Assembly: GCA_002898015.1 (NCBI GenBank)
Contig: BDTM01000092.1
Location: forward strand, 1-51,828
Direction of reading: 5' to 3'
Origin: a bacterium BMS3Bbin03
Lineage (GTDB): Bacteria > Zhuqueibacterota > JdFR-76 > BMS3Abin05
Length of the DNA: 51,828 nucleotides
The notes below the pieces were generated by a model. The model was not told where the DNA came from, made no database searches, and worked only from the letters and a program-made list of their open reading frames with translations. This document shows positions 1-8,085 of this stretch, piece by piece (within the stretch, counting starts at the first letter, position 1; each line of letters starts with the position of its first letter). The translations under genes and the position numbers were made by a program.

Positions 1-11
1 TGATACAGGGG

Positions 12-48
12 AAGTCCCCTCTAACAAGAGGGGATTTAGGGGTGTGTT
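12..48 (+). repeat. 37-bp dispersed repeat, copy 1
   Basis: This copy matches the reverse complement of 6765-6801 with one mismatch. It contains a short hairpin (CCCCTCT and AGAGGGG) followed by a GGGGTGTGTT tail. The two copies lie in opposite orientation and bracket the tRNA and the first three envelope genes. Confidence 0.85.
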
Positions 49-157
49 TTTTCTCATTCCATGTGCGTTCAATCGTTGCTTTTAAAAGAAACAGATGACA
101 CACCCCTTCCGCCGCAGCAAAGGGCAGGCACAAGGCCTGCCCCTACGGGAAAAAATG

Positions 158-182
158 TAGGGCGATTCGCTGAATCGCCCTA
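158..182. repeat. REP-like palindrome
   Basis: Arms TAGGGCGATTC and GAATCGCCCTA surround a 3-nt loop. A second small palindrome, GGGCAGGC with GCCTGCCC, lies just upstream at 122-142. The 28-bp palindrome at 7040-7067 is of the same general type. They look like short dispersed intergenic repeats and not like terminators, because no T-run follows. Confidence 0.7.
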
Positions 183-313
183 AAAATCAGTGTAACGATT
201 CAGGCGTAGGGCTGCCGCCAAGTTCCAAAGGCACTAAGATCTTAAAATAAATCTTCCAATCCGCCTCCGGCTGAGAGCTCTCCCCCTTTGGCCATTGGTG
301 TCAACCTAAGTAA

Positions 314-378
314 GGGCGATGCATTCGGTGGCAAAATTGCTGCGAATGGACAAATCATTTCCTGCGAATGCATCGCCC
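314..378. repeat. Inverted repeat with 14-bp perfect arms
   Basis: Arms GGGCGATGCATTCG (314-327) and CGAATGCATCGCCC (365-378) are perfectly complementary and enclose 37 nt. The arm sequence resembles the REP-like palindrome at 158-182. No function can be assigned. Confidence 0.7.
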
Positions 379-684
379 CAACAGATAGAATAACAGCCCT
401 GAAATACGATCCTGCAAAGCCATTACCGCAGATCCATTCGATTAACGGAATTGTTTTTATCGATACAACCCCATAACAATCCATTTCATATTTCCTGGGT
501 TTTAACCCCAAATGATAGAATTACTTGGGGTTAAAATCCCATTTGGATTTGCTTTTTTAGTCCACATCCACGCTCTAAAGAGCATGGCAATTCAAATAAA
601 TAAATAAGATTTTCCCAATATTTTTTTGGGTAGACGCGTATTTGTGGCTGACCGGTTACAAAAAATGAAACCCTAAAATTTTCC

Positions 685-711
685 TTGACAATTTAGAATT
701 AATTTTATAGA
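685..711 (+). promoter_or_regulatory. Possible sigma-70-type promoter
   Basis: A perfect TTGACA (685-690) is followed after 15 bp by TATAGA (706-711), in AT-rich DNA about 130 bp before the tRNA. The spacing is short. A separate TATAAT at 766-771 lacks a good -35 box. Either could drive the tRNA; this is only a pattern match. Confidence 0.25.
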
Positions 712-843
712 TTCTGTAAAAGGTTTGGGTCACGAAGTACACAAATTTTCACTGGTTGATTATATTATAATTACGAAAAATCGAGTTCGTGAAATTAACG
801 GTTTTAAGGGTGGGTTCATTATTTATTTAGAAAATAGTGACTT

Positions 844-916
844 GCGAGCGTAGCTCAGATGGTAGAGCTCTGGCTTCCCAAGCCAGTGGTCGCGGGTTCG
901 AATCCCGTCGCTCGCT
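844..916 (+). tRNA. tRNA-Gly (anticodon CCC)
   Basis: The 73-nt cloverleaf is complete. The 7-bp acceptor stem pairs GCGAGCG (844-850) with CGCTCGC (909-915). The anticodon stem CTGGC/GCCAG closes the loop TTCCCAA, so the anticodon is CCC and reads GGG. The T arm has the usual TTCGAAT loop and one G-U pair. The discriminator base is U, as in most bacterial tRNA-Gly. No CCA is encoded. It stands alone, with a protein gene starting 127 nt downstream. Confidence 0.96.
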
Positions 917-1043
917 CTATTCTTTTTAGCCAATATTCGGGAATTTATTGTATTTACTCACTTCGCAGGCGGAGTTTTGGCTTCGCTTTTTCTTTTTTAA
1001 ACCATCATTCGCACACAATCACACAAAATAGGAGGATTAGGAG

Positions 1044-4000
1044 ATGCTGTTCAACACGATAATAAAAGGCGGGGCATTTAAACCGGGAACAGCCCGTTTC
1101 CGGCTGAAAAATATTTACAAGAAAAACAAAGATTTTGTCCGCACGGTCCTGAAATTCCGTCGATTATGGGTCGTCTGGAGTCTTCTTTTTGCAGGGCTGC
1201 TTTTTTTGACCCCCACCCACGCCGTTTCATCCGACAATGCCGGTCTTGAGGTTCAAAAGATACGCGCTTCATATTCAAACCTTCTGGTTCAACAAGCCGC
1301 CATGAACAAAACGGTGCTGTTAAAAGAATCTGCGGATCGCCGGAGATCTCAACTTGAGAAGAAGATTCAAGACGTTCAGTTTGATAAAATCCTGCAGAAA
1401 AAAGTCGACGAAGAGATTCCGGCCGGCGAAAAAATAAACGCCTTTTTGCGGGCCATTAAAATGCAGGAAGCACATGGTCTGGATCGACGGGAGATTTTTG
1501 CGGCGATCCGGTCCCAATTTCGCGCAAAAGCGGTGCAGGGCAGCGGCGTGATACAGGGCAGCGTAACGGTCGACGGCGTCGTGCCGCCGCAGGGTGTTGA
1601 AGTCATGGTTTTTGACCGTTATGGATTTCCGGCGGGCTCTGCCGAACTCGACTGGAATGGTGCCTACTCCGTAACCGGTCTGGCGCCCGGCCAATATTTT
1701 GTCCTTACAAGCAGTCAATTTGTGGATGAATTTTACGACAATGCGATTTCCGACGATTACGCGGGCTGGCGAAATGCTAAGCTGGTGCCTGTAAAAGACG
1801 GCGAAACCGTCACCGGGATTGATTTTGACCTTCAGGCCGGTGCCGTCATTACCGGCAACGTCTTCAAGAAAGACGGCCTGACCCCCATCGCATGGAATTT
1901 AGTTCAGGTGAAGATTTTCCGTGCCGACCAAAAAAAGGAGATCACAAAGGCAAATGTGTTCACGGATGATCAAGGGGCTTATTCTGTGAATGTGCCGGGC
2001 ACCGGATCGTTCAAAATTTATGCGGAGAGCTGGGGATATGAAGGCGAGTTTTATAATCAAAAGAGTTCATGGAATGATGCCGATGTGGTAACGATTAGTT
2101 CTCTGAATGACACCCTCAAGGGGATTGATTTTAGTTTGGTTAAAGGGGAAAGTCCCGGTACGAATCCGGTCGCAAAAGGCGGAGCGATTCAGGGGAAGGT
2201 GACAGGCGCGGCAGGCATTCCGTTAAACTTCACCTTTATGGTGGCGTTTAACACGGCGGATACGTCATTAGCGGGTTTTGCCGTCACCTCTCAGGCGCTG
2301 TTTGGCGGTGAAGTCGCGCCGGGAGAATACGTCATTTCGCCTCTCGATTCCGGCAGCTACATCGTTTATGCGAATGATCTCATTGGGCCGTACGGCAAAG
2401 AATATTACGATGGAAGCCTTACGCCGGACGGCGCCAAACCGGTACTGGTCTCGGCGGAAGACACCACACGGGGCATCGATTTTTCAATGAGATTAGGCGG
2501 GAGCATTTCGGGGTCGGTCACAATGCAAAATTCTGCACCTATGGATTCCATTCTGGTTATTGCGGTTCGTAAGGACATCATGGATGAAGATAAATTTTTC
2601 TCCAATATCGATTTTGGATTTGCATTTACGGACAGCACGGGTGTTTACACGATTCGCGGGTTGTCCTCAGGAGATTACGTCCTGCGCACCATTTCACTTA
2701 CAAATTCCGCTTATTCCGGCCGGGTTCTGGATGAGTGGTACGAAAATGCCCACAGCATCTGGGATTGGCGTGACGCCACGCCCGTGACTGTGACGGCTCC
2801 CGGGTCAGCCGGCCCCGTAAACTTTGTGCTGGAATCCCCCGGCTTTATCTCGGGAAAGGTGACCAATTCGGATGGAAGCATACCGGTGGGAGGTGTTTAC
2901 CTACTGGCACTGCGCGCATCGGACAATTTACCCGAATTGGCTTACGGCGTATCCGGAAGCGGCGACGGATCCTACCTGTTGGGCCCGTTGCCGGACGGCA
3001 ATTACAAAGTCTTCGCTTTTATTGAGCTGAAGAACGAAGCGGGTTATTTGCCGGAATTCTACAACGGGGCAAGAACCATTGAGGCAGCCGCAGATGTACC
3101 TGTGACTATCCCCGGCACCACACCGGATATTAATTTTACGCTTGACAAAGGCGGGACCATTCAGGGGTTTGTGTATCTTGCGCCCGGTTTTTCGGCCGGT
3201 GCAGACTCGCTCAAAGACATTCCGGTGATCGCTTACGATGTGAACACGGGCGTCGCCATCAGTGCGCAAAATAGTTCCTTCTCGGGTGGTTTCCGAATGT
3301 CTCATCTGCCGCCCGGCCGGTATAAATTGTGTGTGCTGCCCGTTATAGCGCCCTTTGCAGTCACCTATTACGGCGGCGGTGCCGTGTTCGATGATCCGAA
3401 TTCCAAACCAATCACCGTGGCTGAAGCCGGTGTCGTTGATGCCGATGTGACTCTGGGTCAGGGAAGTGACACGATTGCGGGCAATGTCTATGCCCTGGAA
3501 AAAGGTGTTCAATCTGATTTGCCGATGACGATGGTGATGGCTTACGATTCCACAGGGCATGTCGTCTCTGCCGGCGTTACCGGCTTTGATATTGTTCACG
3601 ACACGGAATTGCCGGATAAATCCGGGTATTTTATCAATGGATTACGGCCGGGAAATTACGGTGTGCGGACGTTCTCAACCTTCAGTTTTCTGATGCAATT
3701 GTCCGATATGGAGGATCAGTCCGGCGGTTCCGGTCCGGGATCCGGCGGTGTTCCCGGCATTGGCGGTGAAAATGGCGGGCTGCCTCAATTGCCGTTTTTC
3801 GGAAACTTGAACTTCAATTTCAAACTCTACCGGGATGAATGGTACGATGATGTACCGGTCAAACTTTCCGCCGGTCCTTCGATGATGAGTCTGATCTGGA
3901 GTTTGTTAACCGATCCGGATCAAGTGATGGCGCTTTTTCCATTTTTTAGTATTCCGGAAGAAGGGGCAGCCTCCGTGGCCTCTAATTCGACGGGCATCAA

Positions 4001-4370
4001 TTTTGTCCTTGAAGAATTGAACATCAAAGAAACGGTCTCGAATGTCACAGTCTCCGGAACCCATGTTCCATCGAAATTTGTGCTGGAACAGAACTATCCC
4101 AATCCGGTTCGTTTAAATGCACATCCGGCGTCCGGCACGACCATCCGCTATTCAATTCCTAAAAATGCCCGTGTAGAAATCACGGTTTACAATATACTGG
4201 GACAAAAAGTCGCCACTCTGATTAATCAAAATCAATTGGCAGGGGTTCATTCGGCGCAGTGGAACGGTATGGACCAGACCGGAAATTTGGTTTCAAACGG
4301 GATTTATTTCTATGAATTGAAAGCAGGCAATCGAACACTCTCTTTAAAAAAGATGGTTGTTTTGCGTTAA
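1044..4370 (+). CDS. Large secreted multidomain protein with seven beta-sandwich repeats and a Por-type sorting tail
   Basis: This 1108-residue protein has a positively charged N-terminus, a hydrophobic export segment near residues 40-60 and a helical stretch to about 165. Then come seven tandem carboxypeptidase-regulatory-like or CNA-B-like domains starting near residues 168, 266, 378, 484, 598, 702 and 807. Each opens with a G-x-I-x-G strand, and an aromatic Y-rich signature (EFYDNA, EYYDG, EWYENA, EFYNGA, TYYGGG, EWYDD) recurs before the end of most. Residues 1008-1108 form a type IX-like sorting domain (QNYPNP, YNILGQKVATL, GIYFYELKAG). The start has a good ribosome binding site (AGGAGG, then GGAG). 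It is probably a cell-surface or released protein; adhesion, carbohydrate binding or matrix building would all fit, and no catalytic motif is seen. Confidence 0.85.
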   Translation: MLFNTIIKGGAFKPGTARFRLKNIYKKNKDFVRTVLKFRRLWVVWSLLFAGLLFLTPTHAVSSDNAGLEVQKIRASYSNLLVQQAAMNKTVLLKESADRRRSQLEKKIQDVQFDKILQKKVDEEIPAGEKINAFLRAIKMQEAHGLDRREIFAAIRSQFRAKAVQGSGVIQGSVTVDGVVPPQGVEVMVFDRYGFPAGSAELDWNGAYSVTGLAPGQYFVLTSSQFVDEFYDNAISDDYAGWRNAKLVPVKDGETVTGIDFDLQAGAVITGNVFKKDGLTPIAWNLVQVKIFRADQKKEITKANVFTDDQGAYSVNVPGTGSFKIYAESWGYEGEFYNQKSSWNDADVVTISSLNDTLKGIDFSLVKGESPGTNPVAKGGAIQGKVTGAAGIPLNFTFMVAFNTADTSLAGFAVTSQALFGGEVAPGEYVISPLDSGSYIVYANDLIGPYGKEYYDGSLTPDGAKPVLVSAEDTTRGIDFSMRLGGSISGSVTMQNSAPMDSILVIAVRKDIMDEDKFFSNIDFGFAFTDSTGVYTIRGLSSGDYVLRTISLTNSAYSGRVLDEWYENAHSIWDWRDATPVTVTAPGSAGPVNFVLESPGFISGKVTNSDGSIPVGGVYLLALRASDNLPELAYGVSGSGDGSYLLGPLPDGNYKVFAFIELKNEAGYLPEFYNGARTIEAAADVPVTIPGTTPDINFTLDKGGTIQGFVYLAPGFSAGADSLKDIPVIAYDVNTGVAISAQNSSFSGGFRMSHLPPGRYKLCVLPVIAPFAVTYYGGGAVFDDPNSKPITVAEAGVVDADVTLGQGSDTIAGNVYALEKGVQSDLPMTMVMAYDSTGHVVSAGVTGFDIVHDTELPDKSGYFINGLRPGNYGVRTFSTFSFLMQLSDMEDQSGGSGPGSGGVPGIGGENGGLPQLPFFGNLNFNFKLYRDEWYDDVPVKLSAGPSMMSLIWSLLTDPDQVMALFPFFSIPEEGAASVASNSTGINFVLEELNIKETVSNVTVSGTHVPSKFVLEQNYPNPVRLNAHPASGTTIRYSIPKNARVEITVYNILGQKVATLINQNQLAGVHSAQWNGMDQTGNLVSNGIYFYELKAGNRTLSLKKMVVLR

Positions 4371-4421
4371 ATAGGTTCTTTTAGCTTTGATAAAACCCGT
4401 AAATTGATGGAGGAAATCATA

Positions 4422-5345
4422 ATGATAAATCGAAGAACGACCGGCCTGGTCACGGCATTTTTGATTTTTATTACGATTGGAATTGCACCCGCACAGACAC
4501 AGGATGTGGTTCAGCAGATAGGGAATGCCGGCGCTGTGGATTGGACAAATCAGATGATTACGTCGACCGGAATCGGCGCACCGAATCCGAATGTGCCGCC
4601 CGCGGCCCAGCGGGCCGGTGCCATTGAAGCCGCCAAGCGTGTGGCGCTTCGGAATCTGCTGGAAACGGTGCGCGGGATGGCACTCAATTCCGATGTGACG
4701 GTGGAAAATGCCATGACCACAAATGATGTGATTCGCACGCGCATTCAGGGCGTTGTTAAAAATTTCACGGTGAAAGACATCCGCTACATGTCGGACGGCT
4801 CTGTTGAAGTGGATGTGACCATGCCGATCAGCGGCGCATTTGCCGATCTGATTTTGCCGCAGCAATTTGGCGGCGGCCGGTTAATGGTTTCGTCCCAGCC
4901 GCTTTGTCCCACTTGCGGACAGCCCTGGCCCAAGGGAAAGCCGGTCCCGCCGGGGGTTAAATTGATTTACCCCAAGGGGCAGCAGCCACAGGCGGCCCAA
5001 AATATAACGTACACCGGTTTAATTGTCGATGCCCGGGGACTACACGTCCGGCCTGCAATGGCCCCCAGAGTTTTAGATGAAAGCGGGCAGGAAATTTATG
5101 GTTCAAAGTATGTCAGCCGGGATTACGCGGTTCAGATTGGCATGGTCGGGTATGCCAAAGAACTCAATCAGGCACGAAACTCCGACCGGGTCAAAAATAA
5201 TCCGCTTGTGATCAAAGCCGTCAAGGTTTCGGGTCCCAATATGTCCGATGTGGTTATTACAAACGCCGATGCACAATTGATCCATTCCTCCGCTTCGACG
5301 ATGAATTTTCTGGATCATTGCCGGGTCATGTTTCTTGTGGATTAG
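4422..5345 (+). CDS. LPP20/FlgP-like exported protein
   Basis: This 307-residue protein has a signal peptide ending near APAQ. It then shows an LPP20-like domain (residues ~45-145), with the pattern A-KRVALRNLLE, a TNDVIRTRIQGVVKNF segment and DGSVEVDVTMP. FlgP, an outer-membrane lipoprotein of Vibrio-type flagella, belongs to the LPP20 family, but no lipobox cysteine is present here. A CPTCGQPWP motif lies in the linker at about residue 160. The C-terminal domain starts at YTGLIVDARGL. I chose the ATG at 4422 because GGAGG lies 8 nt upstream; a TTG at 4404 and an ATG at 4407 in the same frame overlap that site. It is followed after 68 nt by a TPR-SLH lipoprotein. The family call is good; the cellular role is inferred. 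Confidence 0.8.
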   Translation: MINRRTTGLVTAFLIFITIGIAPAQTQDVVQQIGNAGAVDWTNQMITSTGIGAPNPNVPPAAQRAGAIEAAKRVALRNLLETVRGMALNSDVTVENAMTTNDVIRTRIQGVVKNFTVKDIRYMSDGSVEVDVTMPISGAFADLILPQQFGGGRLMVSSQPLCPTCGQPWPKGKPVPPGVKLIYPKGQQPQAAQNITYTGLIVDARGLHVRPAMAPRVLDESGQEIYGSKYVSRDYAVQIGMVGYAKELNQARNSDRVKNNPLVIKAVKVSGPNMSDVVITNADAQLIHSSASTMNFLDHCRVMFLVD

Positions 5346-5413
5346 AAATAAGCGCTGATTCGATTGAATCATTTGAAATCGCACTAGTTTAATCACCATT
5401 TAAGGAGATAAAA

Positions 5414-6619
5414 ATGAAATCGATCAACCGAATGGCAGTTGTTTCCATACTTCTCCTGGGGCTTCTCGGGATTTTGTTGAGCTGCGGCCCTAAACCGATT
5501 AAGCAGCAGTCGGTCATGGACACGCCGGATTATCATTACAAAATGGGCATGCGTGAATTTGACCGGCACAATCTTCAGGGCGCCATGGCCGAATTTCAGC
5601 GGGCAAAAGCATTGGATCCAAAATATCCGGGCGCTTTCGTGGGAATGGCATTGGTTTACGGAGAACAGGGCGATTTTAAAGCGGCCTACAAATCGGTGGA
5701 TAAAGGAATTGGCTTAAATGATAAATTTTTGGAGGGTTACATTGTAAAAGGCCGCATCCTTACAAAGGAACGCAAAGGCGACAATTGGATCGGGAAGGCC
5801 GTGAAACAGTACAACAAGGCGCTGAAGAAAGCCGGCGAACTGCAAAAAAAAGAACCCGATATGCGAAAAGCGGCAACCCGCTGGACAGAGGAAGCTTATT
5901 ATTACATGGGTGAGACCTACAAAAACGGGTTCAAATTCCGCGATGCAGAAAATGCCTTTTCACGCGTGGTGGAAATGAAAGGCGATTACGCCGAAAAAGC
6001 CAATGCCCAATGGGAACTGGTTCAGAAAATTGTCCGGGCGGCACCGGGAACAAAAATCGGGGCCAAAATTGCCCTCATTCCGGAAATTAACCGGGCCGAT
6101 CTCGCCGTTCTTCTGATTGAAGAAATGAAGCTGTTGGAGGTGTTCCAGAAAAGACGCCCCAAAACGTTCGACACGGGTTTTCGGCCGCCCGCGGACCCCA
6201 CAAAATTTAAAACAGCGGTTCAGTCAAATCGGCCCGACATTACGGATATCCAAAATAATTGGGCCAAACGCTGGATCGAAGACATTGTGACGGTGGGAGG
6301 CATGGGCACATTTCCGGATCACACTTTCAAGCCCACTCAAAAAATTACACGAGCCGATTTCGCCAACGTGGTGCAGACGATTCTCATCGCTGTGACGGGT
6401 GATCAGTCACTGGCGACCAAATACATCGGCGAGCCGTCTCATTTTCCGGACGTCCCGGGCACAAATTGGGCCTACAATGCCATTACGCTTTGCGTGGATC
6501 GCGGTATCATGCACGCCAATAAAATTGACGGCAGTTTCGGCCCCCTGAAACCCGTTTCCGGCGCCGATGCCCTTTTGATGATCCGTGATTTCCAGAACGC
6601 CCTGCGGATGACGTTTTGA
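5414..6619 (+). CDS. Lipoprotein with TPR repeats and C-terminal S-layer homology domains
   Basis: The 401-residue product starts with a lipoprotein signal (GLLGILLSC, cysteine near residue 24). Residues ~35-220 form tetratricopeptide-type helices (KMGMREFDRHNLQGAMAEFQRAKALDPKYPGAF is followed by at least two more units). From about residue 275 two S-layer homology motifs follow: WAKRWIEDIVTVG...FPDHTFKPTQKITRADFA, then FPDVPGTNWAYNAITLCVDRGIM. SLH domains usually bind peptidoglycan-linked polymers, so an outer-membrane lipoprotein of this build could tether the outer membrane to the wall. The ribosome binding site is AAGGAG. It lies in line with the LPP20-like gene and ahead of the FlgT-like and CsgG-like genes. 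Confidence 0.85.
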   Translation: MKSINRMAVVSILLLGLLGILLSCGPKPIKQQSVMDTPDYHYKMGMREFDRHNLQGAMAEFQRAKALDPKYPGAFVGMALVYGEQGDFKAAYKSVDKGIGLNDKFLEGYIVKGRILTKERKGDNWIGKAVKQYNKALKKAGELQKKEPDMRKAATRWTEEAYYYMGETYKNGFKFRDAENAFSRVVEMKGDYAEKANAQWELVQKIVRAAPGTKIGAKIALIPEINRADLAVLLIEEMKLLEVFQKRRPKTFDTGFRPPADPTKFKTAVQSNRPDITDIQNNWAKRWIEDIVTVGGMGTFPDHTFKPTQKITRADFANVVQTILIAVTGDQSLATKYIGEPSHFPDVPGTNWAYNAITLCVDRGIMHANKIDGSFGPLKPVSGADALLMIRDFQNALRMTF

Positions 6620-6764
6620 TCCTTTCGGCCGGCGGCTGTTTTTGTGAGAATCCCGATTGGATGCCCGGCCTAAAAACGGCCGGTTAAGGTTATCGAGAGG
6701 GTGGGGTGTGTTATTCTGTTTTACGGCAGGATTAAAAAAATTAAGAGATATTTGAACTGGAAAC

Positions 6765-6801
6765 AACACACCCCTAAATCCCCTCTTGATAGAGGGGACT
6801 T
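6765..6801 (-). repeat. 37-bp dispersed repeat, copy 2 (inverted)
   Basis: The reverse complement of this stretch equals 12-48 except at one base. It includes the small hairpin CCCCTCTTGATAGAGGGG. Confidence 0.85.
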
Positions 6802-7039
6802 CGGTTGGGTGCAGAAAACTAAAAGGGTCATTAAAGGATCATGGGGACCGTGAGGCAAAACTCCTTTTCCCGGAGGGGAGCTTTGTGGGGCTTTGCTTAA
6901 AAGGTGTTTAAACGAAAACAAAAAATTCTTAAATTATGGCAGTCATTGAAACCCGCCGCGGACGGGTTGAGCCATCTTTAAATTTTAGAGTCTATTTCAA
7001 AGTGACGCGATATGGATATCTTAAATCCGAAAAAGTTCT

Positions 7040-7067
7040 GTAAGGGCAATTCATGAATTGCCCTTAC
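7040..7067. repeat. 28-bp perfect palindrome
   Basis: The halves GTAAGGGCAATTCA and TGAATTGCCCTTAC are exact reverse complements without a spacer. It immediately precedes the 65-bp tandem repeat. No T-run follows, so it is better read as a REP-like element than as a terminator. Confidence 0.85.
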
Positions 7068-7225
7068 CCTTGCGGAACGGACAGAAGCATTTAAGACAAC
7101 TTGGAAAATGGTTTCATGGTTTTGATGAAGACCCTTGCGGAACGGACAGAAGCATTTAAGACAACTTGGAAAATGGTTTCATGGTTTTGATGAAGACCCT
7201 TGCGGAACAGACAGAAGCATTTAAG
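7067..7225. repeat. 65-bp tandem repeat, about 2.4 copies
   Basis: Copies start at 7067, 7132 and 7197, each with CCCTTGCGGAAC. The first two are identical over 65 bp; the third is cut after about 29 bp and has one substitution. The identity of the two full copies points to a recent duplication. Unit length and absence of spacers exclude a CRISPR array. Confidence 0.9.
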
Positions 7226-7282
7226 TGATCGTTTGGTTTCAGATTTCTCTGTAATCTCTGCCAAGTTCTGTGATTCAAGAAA

Positions 7283-7390
7283 AGCGCCGTTAGGTGCGAA
7301 ATGTTTATAGAAAAATATCTCTGTCCATTTTGAGTGCCGTTAGGCACGAAATGTCAAATTTGTCTATTCTGTTTCCTTAAAAGAAAACTA
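7283..7390. repeat. Dispersed repeat shared with 42199-42306
   Basis: About 108 bp align at roughly 80-85% identity with 42199-42306, including the core GAAATGTTTATAGAAAAAT and the paired CCGTTAGG motifs. A further matching block of about 42 bp occurs at 7912-7953 here and 42337-42378 there. In this copy the two blocks are about 520 bp apart; at 42 kb they are only about 30 bp apart. Confidence 0.75.
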
Positions 7391-7526
7391 TGGTTCTTCG
7401 CAAGAATGCGTACTTTTTAAACGATTGGTAGTGATCATTTCAGATCAAAATGAAATGAGATATTCATTGCCGGGAATGTGTGGATTTGTCTACCATTAAC
7501 AGTTAAGGTCAAATTTAAAAATCCGA

Positions 7527-7730
7527 ATGTCAAATGAAGCTCAAAATTCAAATGCAAAGCAGAAATATGATTTAGAGGAAAGGCCGGCACTATTTGGAGA
7601 GAAGCGCATTAAATATGCAAAATCAATTCCAAAAAACCGAATCAACAATCCCCTTATCAGTCAGATTGCAGAGTCTGGGACGAGTGAAGCAACAACAAGT
7701 CTTGTTATTGCGTCATTCTTGCCCCGTTAG
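7527..7730 (+). pseudogene. Truncated four-helix-bundle (23S rRNA intervening-sequence-type) protein
   Basis: The 67 codons begin MSNEAQNSNAKQKYDLEERPA and continue with FGEKRIKYAKSIPKN and PLISQIAESGTS. This is the first half of the common four-helix-bundle family, whose members are usually about 120 residues and go on after SGTS with a GANYCEA-like segment. Here the reading departs from the family right after SGTS and stops about 15 codons later, at the left end of a small inverted-repeat element. The remaining helices are missing. The AT-rich leader with repeated AAATCCGAATGTC-like phrases is typical for this mobile-looking gene family. Confidence 0.75.
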
Positions 7731-7814
7731 ATACTGGACAGGATAATATGATTTTTCAGAAACAGAAGGGTGTCAGACTGTGGATAAAAAATGCAAATAC
7801 TTTATCTAACGGGG
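7722..7814. mobile_element. 93-bp element with 12-bp terminal inverted repeats
   Basis: CCCCGTTAGATA (7722-7733) and TATCTAACGGGG (7803-7814) are perfect inverted repeats enclosing 69 nt without coding capacity. The left end contains the stop of the truncated four-helix-bundle frame. No clear target duplication flanks it. It is a plausible non-autonomous element; no second copy was seen in the window. Confidence 0.5.
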
Positions 7815-8085
7815 TGAAGATTTTATTTAACATTGGCGTTTTTGAATTTGGCATTCAGTGACAGCGAAATAAGGATGAAACTTATATTTTTATGATGAAC
7901 CAAAACTATACAACCGTTTGTAAATAGAGTGTTTATAAACTATTGAAAAGTCCTTCGTTTGAAGCCAATTATCAACCGGCGGACCTGTCTGCTTCGGCTG
8001 TTGGAATGTGACATTTTGTGAGTATTGGGTATTTGGTACGTATAATTTTGGATTTAATGAACAGAAAAAAATTCGAGGTGCTCAA

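Larger units (their letters stand above)
1..840. other. Repeat-rich noncoding region upstream of the tRNA
   Basis: No convincing gene is seen in these 840 bases. The stretch holds several short inverted repeats: 12-48 (a 37-bp dispersed repeat), 122-129 with 135-142, 158-168 with 172-182, and 314-327 with 365-378 (perfect 14-bp arms). An open frame of 62 codons at 288-476 overlaps the last of these, has no ribosome binding site and resembles nothing I know, so I do not call it. Bases 600-840 are AT-rich and probably hold the promoter for the tRNA and the gene after it. Confidence 0.7.
6620..8085. other. Repeat-filled intergenic region with a broken gene
   Basis: This 1.4-kb gap separates the TPR-SLH gene from the FlgT-like gene. 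It contains the 37-bp repeat (6765-6801), a 28-bp perfect palindrome (7040-7067), a 65-bp tandem repeat (7067-7225), a dispersed repeat shared with 42.2 kb (7283-7390), the remnant of a four-helix-bundle gene (7527-7730) and a 93-bp inverted-repeat element (7722-7814). It looks like a landing site for small mobile sequences. Confidence 0.75.

Noticed and set aside
288..476. 62-codon open frame near the left end
   Set aside because: No ribosome binding site, no recognisable similarity and overlap with a perfect inverted repeat make it unlikely to be a gene.
2928..3599. 223-codon open frame on the minus strand
   Set aside because: It is antisense to the large secreted protein, is rich in His and Arg, has no ribosome binding site and no known motif. 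It is a shadow of the plus-strand codon pattern.
7067..7225. Possible CRISPR array
   Set aside because: The 65-bp units are directly joined without spacers, and no cas gene is present.
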